Of a stretch of 64,000 bases of DNA, positions 16,955-25,720 are shown in pieces; the stretch's first letter is position 1, and each line of letters starts with the position of its first letter. The translations under genes were made by a program, and so were the position numbers. The notes beneath the pieces were generated by a model. The model saw only the letters and a list, made by a program, of their open reading frames with translations, had not been told where the DNA came from and did not search any database. Source of the stretch: JAGQPD01 sp020426865. GTDB taxonomy: Bacteria; Planctomycetota; Planctomycetia; Pirellulales; Pirellulaceae. The stretch lies in the NCBI GenBank assembly GCA_041399065.1, contig JAWKTN010000013.1:123394-187393 (forward strand). Direction: 5' to 3'.

Positions 16955-19900
16955 ATGACGCGTGAAACGCAGGAAGTCATTTCAGACACCCGAGTGAAAA
17001 GGGCACTTGCGTCGTGGACGACGCCGACGAACGGTTTCCGGGATATTTTTTATCGGAATTGGCGCGGCCGATTATCTGCCGACAGCGGTGCATGCGTCGC
17101 CATCGTGGAATTCACGCGACAGAGGATTGCCTCAATTGAGGCAGCGAAGACAGCAACAAAGCAATCGGGAGTTCAAAGAGATCTGGTTGCCGAATTGCAA
17201 TGGTTGAAAGAGGAATTAACATCATTCCTTGATCAGACCGACCATGAACAACAGCCGGAGCGGTTCTTTCCAGTCAATCCCGAGTCCTCAGTCAATCCCG
17301 AGTCCTCTAATAAGGAAACACTCGCAATCATCGGGTTTCGAACTCAGTTGAGCGAGTTGGTACAGGGGATTGCTTCGGCAACGAAGGCCGTTATCGCAGA
17401 TTACTTGTCGATCGCGAATCGGCAGGAGGACAATTCCGCGATTCACGATTTGGTAAGCGCCGCTTGCCATTTCGACCATGCCTGGTTGCTGACAAACTTA
17501 AAGGTGGAGCCAAAGAATGTCAGCGACCCCCTAGCCGCTACGCCCACCGAGCGGTTGTTGGATCGCTTTCAACGCAGTTCCATATTCGCAGGCTGCAGTT
17601 GCTCGACGTGGTTGATTCTACAAAAGCTGATCGCCGAGTGTCTCGGTGACACAACGGTGCTCGTTCGTGATTTCTCGGGGCAGTTTCGCAGGAATGAAGT
17701 GCTCGCTCTTCTCTACGACCATGCGAGCGATGACGGGTATCCGCAAAACGTGGAATTCTACACATGCAACAATGACGGTAACGTATCTGGGTTGTTGCTC
17801 GACCCGCTGACACTTGGTGTGACGGTGTTGGACACGGAAATGGTGCGCAGCTTGCGACTGGCGTATCGGATTTGCCGGCAACACGCCGAACATGAAGGGC
17901 GGGCTCATCCCGTGATGGCAGTTGTTCCTGATATTCCGGCACAAGTTGCCGTGCTGTCCGGTCCATCCGCAGGCGCATTGTTTGCGGCCGCCATGATTGT
18001 TACGGCGCGCGGTGACAAGATCCGGGCGAACCGCACCGCCACAGCGAGCCTTCAGCTTGAGGATTGGGACGAAGACACGAACGATTCGCAGAATATCGAA
18101 CCTGACACGATTGGCGTTGGCCGAGTTGGTAACATTCGGGAAAAGATGTGGTCCGCGAAGCAACAGACCGAGAAACTTCCACTGGAGACGGTATTCCTAC
18201 AAGAACATGACTCTAACGAGTGGCATAGTTCCGGCGAGAATTGGTCGGTGAAAGTTGATCCTATCAGCACGTTGTCGGACCTGGTGAAGAATCTCACGGG
18301 CGATACGGAACGTGAGCAGCGGATAGATCAACACCGCCAATGGACAGAGAACTATTGGAATCGCATTTCACATCGTAGCAGATCGACCGTCGGACATAGC
18401 AATGCGGATGCGCGCGTCAACGATGAGTATCGGCTCGATTGTTATGTACCGCCGTCGCTCACGGTAGAAGGTCCCCGAATCCATTCCGAAGGTGGCGGTG
18501 ACGGGTCCAGCGAGTCTGGCCGATCTGACCGCGAAAGTGCCCCGGTCCCCGGCGAGGGGGACGTTCCGCTGGGCCACCTGATTCGATTGATGACAGGAAT
18601 AGGAACTTGGGGAGAGGCTCCTGGATGGATCAAGCTCGGTAAAGGTCTCCTGATCTACGATGTGGCCGGGGCTGGCAAGTCGGTTTGTTCCCTGAAGTTG
18701 CAACAATTGGCTTCCGGTTCCGACTTCCGCGAATGTTTTAATGGCGAGGTGCCAATCGTTGTCCGCATGCGCGCACCGTGGCCAACGGATGCCAACGACA
18801 AATGCCTGCGGTTGGCAGATGCGGTCGCAGCTGCTGCGAAGCGAGATGGGTTCGAGCGCGACTTGAATGCCGAGGATGTCGGTTACGCGTTAAAAGAAAG
18901 ACGCGTCTTGATTATCGTGGACGGATTCGACGAATTCAGTCAGGAACATTCTCGTCATATCAGCACATTGTTCACCGACCGCGACCCTGATTACCGATCG
19001 GTCGTGGACGGCTGTCATTGGATCATCACGAGCCGCGTCCACACGATCGAACACCACGCTGCATTATTTCAAGAGGGGAAATGGAACCGCATCCGCATCG
19101 ATCGGTTTACGCCCAAGCAGCAAGATGCCTATTTTGACCTACCCCCAAAGAATCTAACGGGGTGTGATCCGATCGGAAAGCGCTGGCTGGAGACAGTCTT
19201 GGACCGGGAGGCGATGGATGAGCAACTTTCGTTGCCAATGGTGTTGCGTGAAATCCGTCGCTTGATCGAAGAAAGTGATACAAGCGAATCGGACTCGAAA
19301 AAAGACAGGCCCCTGCCGCTATTCCGAACCCTAAGCGAATTGTCCGTGATGAGTTCGTGGATGCTGCTTGATCGAGAGCTGATCGTGAAAGAAGCAGCTA
19401 TCCAAGAAGCATGCATGGTAGCAAACGTTACAGCGCCACACGAGAAGAAAAACTCGAATATCAAAGTCCTGGACCACATTCAATCGTTGATTGCGTTTGA
19501 AATGATGCTGCAGGGAAAGTATCCGGGTAGAGTGACCGAGAAAGAGCAACCCAAGTTCTTGAGCAAGTGTTTGGCGCGATTCTTACGTCACAAAGAGCTC
19601 GATGAATTGGGAGAAGAGCTCACAGATGCCAAGATGAGGTCGCATTGGAAGTGGGCGATCGTGATTCTAAAGACGATTGTCTTCAACTATCGAAGTGTCT
19701 TCGAACATTTTGGTGACGGCGAAACGGGCATCGCGTTTCGCAACCGCAAGACGGTTGAATTGCTGGCGGCGCGGTATCTGACGTGCTACGCGACGGAGTG
19801 GGACGTCTTTGGGCAGAATAACCCCGACGATCACAACGGATCGGCGGAATCCCGCTGTGCCTGGCATTACACGAACGATCCCGAGTGGAAAGACTGTTGG

Positions 19901-21220
19901 ATGTACGCGATCGACATGCCGCGCCACACGCAGGATTCGGACAGGTTTCCCTTTGCCAAGATCGACCCTGATGTGACCTGTCGATCGCTATCGGCGCTCT
20001 TCCGGTTGCCCCCCAACGAAATCCGCCCGACGGAATTGATGTTCCGTGCATGGCACCTGTTCGAACTCGATGAGCAGATCCTGCGTGAGTACCAGTTTGT
20101 GCAGGATCGCAAGCTCGTATCGGGTGCCGATCTTGCCCTGGAGGAACGACTTCGTCTCGGTAAGGAGTTGGTCTTGCCAGGCGCAGAGAAAGTGATGGAG
20201 GAGTTTCGCGAGTCATCGCGAGATTTGGCGAGGAAGTTCGAGAACACAAGTGCACGATTCGAGGACATACCGTATCACGAACCGGCACGCAGTGACCGGT
20301 TGGAACGATGGCGCAAGGAATCATCCAAAACAAAATCTTTCACGTTTCTGCCGTGTCCGCCGCCTGATTGGATTTGCGCCTACGAACACCGGACCGACGG
20401 TGAGCATCCTGACCCGTTTGTCACGTTGATGGGGAAGAACACCGACAAAGAACACCTGGTGCGGGTTGGTCAGTTTCACATCCAAGCGACGTCGGTTACT
20501 TGGCGCCAGTATCGGGAATTCGACCCGCGGTTTCTCGAAAGTAAAATTACGGATACTTGGCGAGAAGAACCCATTTCGAAGATACTCGCGGACTTCTGGA
20601 AACGCGAGAAAAAATCGTCTGAGGACAGCGCAAGTGAACTAGATATGCCCGTTTGCTGTACCACCTATTGGGACGCGTGGATTTTCTGCAAGTGGTTAGG
20701 GCGGCAGTATCAGCTTCCGACCGAGTGTCAGCTTGAGTTTGCGATTCGCGGCGGTAGCCGCGACGTTTTCTGTTTCGGTGACAGCAAGGCCCAACTTGAC
20801 GACTATGCGTGGACGGACTCGAATAGCGGAAGCCATCCCCATCGAGTAGGACAGATACTCCCCAATAGCATGGGGTTGTTCGATGGGCACGGCAATTTAT
20901 GGGAGTGGGGGGCTGATTACTATGATGATACAACTTATGATAAACGCAGGGCCAAACGAGTCGCTGTTGAGGAATCCATTGAGGAATCCAATGGGCCGCC
21001 GATTGGCCGCCTCCGCGTCATGCGGGGCGGGAGCTGGAACAACCACCCGTCGGCGGTGAACCTCGGGGCCTCGTCCCGGATTAGGCGCTGGCCTGAGGCC
21101 CGCTACGGCCGCGTGGGCTTTCGCCTGGCCTCAGTTCCGGCAGTCGGGCGGGCGAACGCCGTAGGCGCGGGCCCCGGAGGGAGCGAAAGCGGAGCCGCGA
21201 CCGACGCGGGCCAAGACTAA
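16955..21220 (+). CDS. Lon-protease-like / NACHT NTPase / FGE (C-type lectin fold) fusion protein
   Basis: This 1421-residue protein has three recognisable parts. (1) Around 325-410 lies a Lon-type Ser-Lys protease signature: VAVLSGPSAGALF (candidate nucleophile S338) and, 59 residues on, VGNIREKMWSA (candidate K397). These match GPSAG and GGLKEKLLAA of Lon. (2) From about 555 comes a NACHT-type STAND ATPase: Walker A DVAGAGKS (K575), Walker B LIIVDGFDEF (D656), then WIITSR and a helical region. (3) From about 1155 to 1392 is a formylglycine-generating-enzyme-like domain ending MGLFDGHGNLWEWGAD and RVMRGGSWNN..VGFRLA. Catalytic FGE cysteines are not apparent, so this part is probably a ligand-binding lectin-like fold. 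The layout effector-protease, switch NTPase, sensor fits bacterial conflict/immune proteins; that role is inference. A serine recombinase lies downstream. Confidence 0.8.
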   Translation: MTRETQEVISDTRVKRALASWTTPTNGFRDIFYRNWRGRLSADSGACVAIVEFTRQRIASIEAAKTATKQSGVQRDLVAELQWLKEELTSFLDQTDHEQQPERFFPVNPESSVNPESSNKETLAIIGFRTQLSELVQGIASATKAVIADYLSIANRQEDNSAIHDLVSAACHFDHAWLLTNLKVEPKNVSDPLAATPTERLLDRFQRSSIFAGCSCSTWLILQKLIAECLGDTTVLVRDFSGQFRRNEVLALLYDHASDDGYPQNVEFYTCNNDGNVSGLLLDPLTLGVTVLDTEMVRSLRLAYRICRQHAEHEGRAHPVMAVVPDIPAQVAVLSGPSAGALFAAAMIVTARGDKIRANRTATASLQLEDWDEDTNDSQNIEPDTIGVGRVGNIREKMWSAKQQTEKLPLETVFLQEHDSNEWHSSGENWSVKVDPISTLSDLVKNLTGDTEREQRIDQHRQWTENYWNRISHRSRSTVGHSNADARVNDEYRLDCYVPPSLTVEGPRIHSEGGGDGSSESGRSDRESAPVPGEGDVPLGHLIRLMTGIGTWGEAPGWIKLGKGLLIYDVAGAGKSVCSLKLQQLASGSDFRECFNGEVPIVVRMRAPWPTDANDKCLRLADAVAAAAKRDGFERDLNAEDVGYALKERRVLIIVDGFDEFSQEHSRHISTLFTDRDPDYRSVVDGCHWIITSRVHTIEHHAALFQEGKWNRIRIDRFTPKQQDAYFDLPPKNLTGCDPIGKRWLETVLDREAMDEQLSLPMVLREIRRLIEESDTSESDSKKDRPLPLFRTLSELSVMSSWMLLDRELIVKEAAIQEACMVANVTAPHEKKNSNIKVLDHIQSLIAFEMMLQGKYPGRVTEKEQPKFLSKCLARFLRHKELDELGEELTDAKMRSHWKWAIVILKTIVFNYRSVFEHFGDGETGIAFRNRKTVELLAARYLTCYATEWDVFGQNNPDDHNGSAESRCAWHYTNDPEWKDCWMYAIDMPRHTQDSDRFPFAKIDPDVTCRSLSALFRLPPNEIRPTELMFRAWHLFELDEQILREYQFVQDRKLVSGADLALEERLRLGKELVLPGAEKVMEEFRESSRDLARKFENTSARFEDIPYHEPARSDRLERWRKESSKTKSFTFLPCPPPDWICAYEHRTDGEHPDPFVTLMGKNTDKEHLVRVGQFHIQATSVTWRQYREFDPRFLESKITDTWREEPISKILADFWKREKKSSEDSASELDMPVCCTTYWDAWIFCKWLGRQYQLPTECQLEFAIRGGSRDVFCFGDSKAQLDDYAWTDSNSGSHPHRVGQILPNSMGLFDGHGNLWEWGADYYDDTTYDKRRAKRVAVEESIEESNGPPIGRLRVMRGGSWNNHPSAVNLGASSRIRRWPEARYGRVGFRLASVPAVGRANAVGAGPGGSESGAATDAGQD
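21014..21130 (+). other. candidate DGR variable region (VR) at the 3' end of the FGE domain
   Basis: Encodes residues 1354-1392, from RVMRGGSW to VGFRLA. This is the segment that is rewritten by adenine mutagenesis in FGE/CLec-type targets of diversity-generating retroelements. The conserved frame (RGGSWNN at the start, GFRLA at the end) brackets a divergent middle (HPSAVNLGASSRIRRWPEARYGR). A GC-rich stretch follows (21,160-21,215), the kind of sequence found at mutagenic-homing initiation sites. No template repeat or reverse transcriptase was seen in this window, so the assignment rests on the protein pattern. Confidence 0.45.
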
Positions 21221-21844
21221 CGGCGTGAGCCTTTTTTTACAATATACATACATATGTACACTGCATAGCAGTTTGATGCCATTTAAGTTCTTTACGATTC
21301 CGATTCAGATCTCGTTGGATGCCGAAAGAGAGCTGAATAGCTTCCTCGCGAATCGTCGCGTGCTGACTGTGGAACGGCACCTTGTCGATGTGGGAGTGAA
21401 TTCCTTCTGGGCAATCTGTGTGGACTATTTGGACCAGGGTGCCGAAGCGCGGGATTCGGGTGGCGGTCGGCATCGAGGTCGCGTCGACTACCGCGATCGG
21501 CTCAGTCCACCTGATTTCGAGGTCTTTGTGCGCCTGCGTGATTACTGTGTCGGGCCTTCGGCCCTGGGGGCGTGGGGCGCGGAAACCGGGCCCTGCGGGC
21601 CCGGCAGGGGTTGTGAATGGCCTTCGGCCCTGGGACGGCGAGTTCGAGGTGGCGTTCGTTCTATCGATGCAAAGGCCTTCCAGGCCGTTGGCCCGGAGGG
21701 CCGCAACGACGCCACAACCGATGTTGTAAAAAATCAGTTTCTCTTTCACGCTGTCCATCCCCGAGCGGGTTTAAACACGGGTAGAAGGGCTACACGGTAA
21801 CTCCAATTGCTCGGGATTTCCTTGCAATTTAGGAGTTCTTCGCC
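21221..21844. other. region between the NACHT-FGE gene and the recombinase module
   Basis: About 620 bases with no convincing gene. It begins with a T7 run right after the FGE gene and contains the left inverted repeat (21,546-21,731) of the serine-recombinase module, with several GC hairpins such as CGGGCCCTGCGGGCCCGG. Confidence 0.5.
21546..21731 (+). repeat. left inverted repeat of the serine-recombinase module (IR-L)
   Basis: Two blocks, 21,546-21,616 and about 21,708-21,731, match in reverse complement the single continuous block at 23,630-23,722 on the far side of the recombinase. About 91 bases with similar GC hairpins (21,617-21,707) are inserted between the blocks on this side. The 71-base block differs from its partner at only a handful of positions by eye. 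Confidence 0.75.
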
Positions 21845-22039
21845 ATGGAGGGGCAGCAGCGTATCCCGATTCGGGTGGTGCTAGCGTTTTCAGAGAGTCG
21901 GTTTGCTGGGGAATGCCAAATTCAGGCTTACCAACGGCTCGAGAAAGCGTCGGGGCACTTGCCGTCAGAAGACTTGCGTCCAACCGATTTAGGACGCTCA
22001 AAACCACAGGAGGTGGAACCATGTCATTGCGTATCTTAA
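21845..22039 (+). CDS. small protein overlapping the recombinase start
   Basis: This 64-residue reading frame (MEGQQRIPIRVVLAFSES...) has an AGGAG 9 bases before its ATG and overlaps the first 19 bases of the serine recombinase gene. Close upstream coupling of this type is common for small partner proteins of recombinases. No family recognised, and its last part reads through the recombinase ribosome-binding site. Confidence 0.4.
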   Translation: MEGQQRIPIRVVLAFSESRFAGECQIQAYQRLEKASGHLPSEDLRPTDLGRSKPQEVEPCHCVS

Positions 22040-23847
22040 GGGTCGGTCTCTACGCCCGGGTCAGTTCTCAGAGGCAGGCCGAGGAGAAGACCATTGAGTC
22101 ACAACTGCAGGCTATTAAAGACTGCATTGTGGCAGATGGTCTTGTCATCGATCCGAGGTTCGAGTTCTATGACGACGGGTACTCCGGTTCGGAACTCGTC
22201 CGACCCGCGTTAGAACGGTTACGTGATATCGCTTCTGCGGGCGGAATGGATCGGCTCTATATCCATTCGCCGGATCGGCTCAGCCGCAAACTCGCCCATC
22301 AGGCGTTGTTGCTCGAAGAGTTCAGTAAGGCGAGTTGTGAAGTAGTTTTTCTGAACCAACGCGGAATGGAAATTACTCCCGAAGTCAACTTGCTCACTCA
22401 GGTGCAAGGTATGATTGCCGAGTACGAACGAGCTAAGATCCTTGAACGGACGCGACGCGGACGAAAGTACGCTGCCCTCCATGGCAAGGTAAGTGTGTTC
22501 AGCAATGCGCCCTACGGATATCGCTACATCGACAAGACCCAAGGTGATGGAGTTGCACGTTGGGAGATCGACCCCATAACAAGCGCGCACATTCGGACCA
22601 TCTTTCAATGGGTCGGTATCGAAGGTTGCTCATTGCGGGAAGTGGTTCGGCGCTTATTCGCAAACTCGATTGTCAGTGCCACCGGAAAAGCCCGCTGGGA
22701 TTCCAGTACGTTGCGTGGTATGCTCCGAAATCCCGCTTACTACGGACAAGCCGAATATGGCAAAAACCAGCTTTTACCGCGGAAAACAAGGCAGCGAGCC
22801 AGGCGTGGAGCGCCTGCTGTACCGCGACAAGCGAAGGTCTCACGAACGAGAGAATACGGCGAGTCGATAACGGTCGCCGTCCCGGCAATCATCGACAAGG
22901 AATTGTTTGACAAGGTGCGCACGAAGATGGAGGAGAATCGCAAACGACAACGAGAACACCAACAAGGTGCCAAGTACTTGTTGTCGGGACTTCTGGTTTG
23001 TGGTGAATGTGGCTCGGCGTATTGCGCCCGCTCACATCGAGGAGGCTACGTGTATTATCGATGCATCGGCACCGACAAATCACGGCACTTCGGTCAAACG
23101 ATTTGCCAAGCGACGGCGCTGAAGGAATCGGCGTTAGAAGCCCTCGTCTGGGATGAAGTGTGTCAACTGTTGCAAGACCCCAAGCGAATGCAGACGGAAC
23201 TGGAACGACGACAAGCGCCGGCCAATTCAAGTCGAGCGGAAGTGGACAAGTTGGAACGGTCGACGAAACAACTCAAATTGCGAATCGAGCGACTGATTGA
23301 CGCGTTCGAAAGTGGACTGATTGAACTCGATGAATTTGAGCGTCGAATTGGTCCGCTTCGAGAACGATACAAACGGGACGCCGCCGCCATGCAAAGCCTG
23401 CGAGGCGAATGCGAGCGATCAAGCGAAATCATTCAAGCCACCGAACTGTTCGAGGAATTTTCATCGAAAGTTGCATCGCATCTGGCTGGGGCTGACTGGG
23501 ACCTCAAGCGTGACCTGTTCAAGATTCTGATCGACAGGATTGAGGTCTTAGCAGAGCAGATCCGCATCGTATACAAGGTACCCTCCGGCCCTTTTGTCCG
23601 AAGCCTCGCTAGCAATGCTAGTCGAGGCGTTTTACAAGATTGGTTGTGGCGTCACAACCCCTGCCGGGCCCGAAGGGCCCGGTTTCGGCGCCCCACGCGC
23701 CCAGGGCAGAAGGCCCGACACAAGTGTGTTACGGTCGAGCGACGGGATCGCAGCCATTCTCAGAATCCAGGTAGGCGTACGCGCTCGTCGTCGATCGACA
23801 ATGGTTCAAGCGGGAATAAAGTAGAAGGGGACAGGGATGCCGACTGA
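22021..23847 (+). CDS. large serine recombinase (site-specific integrase/resolvase family)
   Basis: This 608-residue protein has the N-terminal resolvase domain with catalytic serine in LYARVSSQRQAEE (S15). It continues through a SPDRLSRKLAHQ block and EYERAKILERTRRGR. A recombinase domain follows (about 150-260: APYGYRYI, IRTIFQWV, WDSSTLRGMLRNPAYYGQAEYG). Then come a zinc ribbon (LVCGECGSAYCARSHRGGY..C) and a coiled coil (about 400-490). The start is ATG 22,021 with AGGAGGT 6 bases upstream. The family normally ends near VPSGPFVRS..GVLQDW. Here about 65 more residues run on through the right inverted repeat, so the natural stop seems lost. It probably moves or flips the DNA bounded by the inverted repeats. 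Confidence 0.9.
   Translation: MSLRILRVGLYARVSSQRQAEEKTIESQLQAIKDCIVADGLVIDPRFEFYDDGYSGSELVRPALERLRDIASAGGMDRLYIHSPDRLSRKLAHQALLLEEFSKASCEVVFLNQRGMEITPEVNLLTQVQGMIAEYERAKILERTRRGRKYAALHGKVSVFSNAPYGYRYIDKTQGDGVARWEIDPITSAHIRTIFQWVGIEGCSLREVVRRLFANSIVSATGKARWDSSTLRGMLRNPAYYGQAEYGKNQLLPRKTRQRARRGAPAVPRQAKVSRTREYGESITVAVPAIIDKELFDKVRTKMEENRKRQREHQQGAKYLLSGLLVCGECGSAYCARSHRGGYVYYRCIGTDKSRHFGQTICQATALKESALEALVWDEVCQLLQDPKRMQTELERRQAPANSSRAEVDKLERSTKQLKLRIERLIDAFESGLIELDEFERRIGPLRERYKRDAAAMQSLRGECERSSEIIQATELFEEFSSKVASHLAGADWDLKRDLFKILIDRIEVLAEQIRIVYKVPSGPFVRSLASNASRGVLQDWLWRHNPCRARRARFRRPTRPGQKARHKCVTVERRDRSHSQNPGRRTRSSSIDNGSSGNKVEGDRDAD
23630..23722 (-). repeat. right inverted repeat of the serine-recombinase module (IR-R)
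   Basis: Reverse complement of the two blocks at 21,546-21,616 and 21,708-21,731. It lies inside the 3' extension of the recombinase reading frame. The core CCGGGCCC-TTC-GGGCCCGG-type palindrome is present in both copies. Confidence 0.75.
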
Positions 23848-24373
23848 CATGGTGCCGTCGCACGCGTGGCGTTGAATGGCAGCCGGCGCTGGACACACGA
23901 AGCAGGCCCGCGCCTCGTCGAGCGAGTTTGCGTTCGCCACAAGATGGACGCTTCATGTGGCAATCGGCCTCGGCTGCGATGCGACAGGCGGCTGCGCCGG
24001 ACCTTCGGCGCATTCCACGCGCCGGGTATCTCGCTCTCCCGATGCTCCTTCCGAATCTACGGCGCGAAGGGCTCTCTGCCAGATGCAGAACGATCTCGTA
24101 CCGAGTACTCTGGTCGCCGTCCTTTAGTTTCCGGCAACGCTTCTCCAGACTCCGCATGTCTGCTCGGGACATTTTCGGGACCATTCCGTCCATGGGAATC
24201 CCTCCTGCGAACTCCGGTTCGCGGTTTGACGGCTTTGTTCAAGCGCGCGGCAAAAGTACCGCGATGGAGATGGTGGCGGTGCCATTTGCCTGTGGTCGGA
24301 TCACGGGAAAAATTGTCGGACGCAAATAAGAACTGCCATTTGAACTCGCGGTGCGCATTAGGATACTTTCGGT
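23848..24373. other. gene-free region with a possible transposase N-terminal remnant
   Basis: On the minus strand near 24,060-24,180 a frame reads MSRADMRSLEKRCRKLKDG.. and RYEIVLHLAES. That resembles the N-terminal HTH of IS630-type transposases before it breaks down. The match is short and the rest is unreadable. No intact gene is present. Confidence 0.3.
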
Positions 24374-24575
24374 CTAATGCAAAGGGAAGCCACACAGACG
24401 CTCGACCTTGGATTTGAGAAAGGCGATGACCTCCTGTTCGGAGAAGTGCCAGGACGCAGGGTGGTCAATCTGGTGGAACTTGGCAATTGTGCCGAACCAG
24501 ATATGTGCCCAGTCATTCTGGGTTGGCGTGGCATTCTTCGGTGAGTTGTTCGAGCCATGCGATCGATGAGGCGAT
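24374..24575 (-). pseudogene. integron integrase (IntI) N-terminal remnant, frameshifted
   Basis: Two minus-strand pieces, joined across a frameshift near 24,519, read ASSIAWLEQLTEECHANPE and then DWAHIWFGTIAKFHQ / IDHPASWHFSEQEVIAFLKS. This matches the SAM-like N-terminal domain of integron integrases (W-x-x-x-F-x-x-F-H-x-x-x-HP, then S-E-x-E-V-x-A-F-L). The catalytic tyrosine-recombinase domain is absent. It points away from the attI-like repeat and the first cassette, exactly as intI does in an integron. It is non-functional. Confidence 0.55.
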
Positions 24576-24723
24576 GGGAGATCTCCGGTGCAGCGGTTAG
24601 AATGTATTTGCGTACACAGGACGTATACTGGTGTGAGTGTACCGCAGTTGTCGCGACCGTCAACCCCACGCGCCCCTGCGGCGCCAAAAAAAACCGCCAG
24701 CCCCCCAAGAATGCTAGCAAATT

Positions 24724-24876
24724 CCTGTTTTTTGACTGAACACTTGCCAAATCAACGTCGTTCGGCAATAAATGAGGAATAAGTAACGGATAAGTCCCGA
24801 TGGACTTATCGCCGATTCGGCAATAACACCCGCCCTGAGGGCTTATCGCCGGGTCGTCCGGTAATAGTCAAGTTCG
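24724..24876 (+). repeat. attI-like repeat, copy A, ahead of the first cassette string
   Basis: Matches 46,334-46,473. The last 39 bases (24,837-24,875, beginning GAGGGCTTATCGCCGGGTC) differ from copy B at only two positions. Similarity stops right after CAAGTTC, and the sequences downstream are unrelated. That is the behaviour expected of an integron attI site whose crossover is at the G of GTT. It contains several GATAAG/CTTATC elements able to pair. Confidence 0.65.
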
Positions 24877-24897
24877 TCTGCTCAAACAAAGCCTGTA

Positions 24898-25617
24898 ATG
24901 CAGTCCTTCCCAACCGAGGTTATCGACAAGCTCAAGACATACGTCTATCGCCTCATCGATCCACGCAACGGTGAAACGTTCTACGTTGGCAAAGGCAAAG
25001 GAAACCGGGTGTTTGCACACATTCGGGCTGAGATCGAGACGGACGATCCTGGCGAGAAACTGAAACGCATCCACGAAATTCGTGCTGCAGGATTCGATGT
25101 TGCCCATGTCATCCATCGACATGGCCTGGGCGATCCGACCGCGTTTGACGTCGAGGCGGCGTTGATTGACGCTTATCCCGGATTGACAAATGCTGTCAAT
25201 GGTTCTGGGAGCAATGAATTTGGCGCGATGCACGCCCAAGAAATTGTGAACAAATACCAAGCAGTTCCTGCTGATTTTCAACACCGTGCAATCGTAATAA
25301 ATGTGAATCGCAGTGCAACGGAAACTTCTCTTTATGAGGCGACACGATACGCTTGGAAGATCGATGCCAAAAAGGCTAAACGGGCAGAATTGGTAATTGC
25401 TGTCCGACACGGATTGATCGTCGCGGTGTTCATTGCGGAACAATGGCTTCCGGCAACGGCTGACAATTTTCCGGGACGTGAACCAGTTCCCGGTCGCTTT
25501 GGCTTTATTGGCGTTGAGGCTCCTGATATAATACGTCGAATGTACATCGCCAAACGCTTACCAGACGAATTCCGAAAACAGGGTGCGGCGAATCCAATCA
25601 AATACACGTATCGATAA
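24898..25617 (+). CDS. GIY-YIG (LEM-3-like) domain protein, first cassette of string A
   Basis: This 239-residue protein begins with a GIY-YIG nuclease-like domain of the LEM-3/Ankle1 subtype (YVYRLIDPRNGETFYVGKGKGNRVFAH, EIRAAGFDVAHVIHRHG). A conserved C-terminal part of unknown function follows (AIVINVNRSATETSLYEATRYAW..., FGFIGVEAPDIIRRMYIAKRLP). It could nick or cut DNA. It starts 22 bases after the predicted attI crossover and is followed 9 bases after its stop by an attC-like site, so it is a typical single-gene cassette. Its biological role is unknown; defence or repair are both possible. Confidence 0.75.
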   Translation: MQSFPTEVIDKLKTYVYRLIDPRNGETFYVGKGKGNRVFAHIRAEIETDDPGEKLKRIHEIRAAGFDVAHVIHRHGLGDPTAFDVEAALIDAYPGLTNAVNGSGSNEFGAMHAQEIVNKYQAVPADFQHRAIVINVNRSATETSLYEATRYAWKIDAKKAKRAELVIAVRHGLIVAVFIAEQWLPATADNFPGREPVPGRFGFIGVEAPDIIRRMYIAKRLPDEFRKQGAANPIKYTYR

Positions 25618-25626
25618 CGCAGAAAT

Positions 25627-25720
25627 GCAGACGAACAATCGATTGCACCGAAGTCGCGGATCGGCCGTTTCCTGATGGTTGGTTCACTGGCCGCGACTCG
25701 GTGAATCGGGACGTTCTGCC
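25627..25720 (+). repeat. attC-like recombination site after the GIY-YIG cassette
   Basis: Imperfect palindrome of 94 bases. The left arm GATTGCACCGAAGTCGCGG pairs with the right arm CCGCGACTCGGTGAATC. The left arm has an extra G and an extra A (bulged bases), as in the extrahelical bases of attC bottom-strand folds. The outer ends carry GAAC and GTTC. Confidence 0.7.

Noticed and set aside
21540..21760. Possible DGR template repeat after the FGE gene
   Set aside because: Compared with the variable region, this stretch shares no RGGSWNN/GFRLA-type sequence and is not adenine-rich.
21225..21800. Open frames over the left inverted repeat
   Set aside because: They are made of GC-rich palindromic repeat translated in several frames, with no protein pattern.
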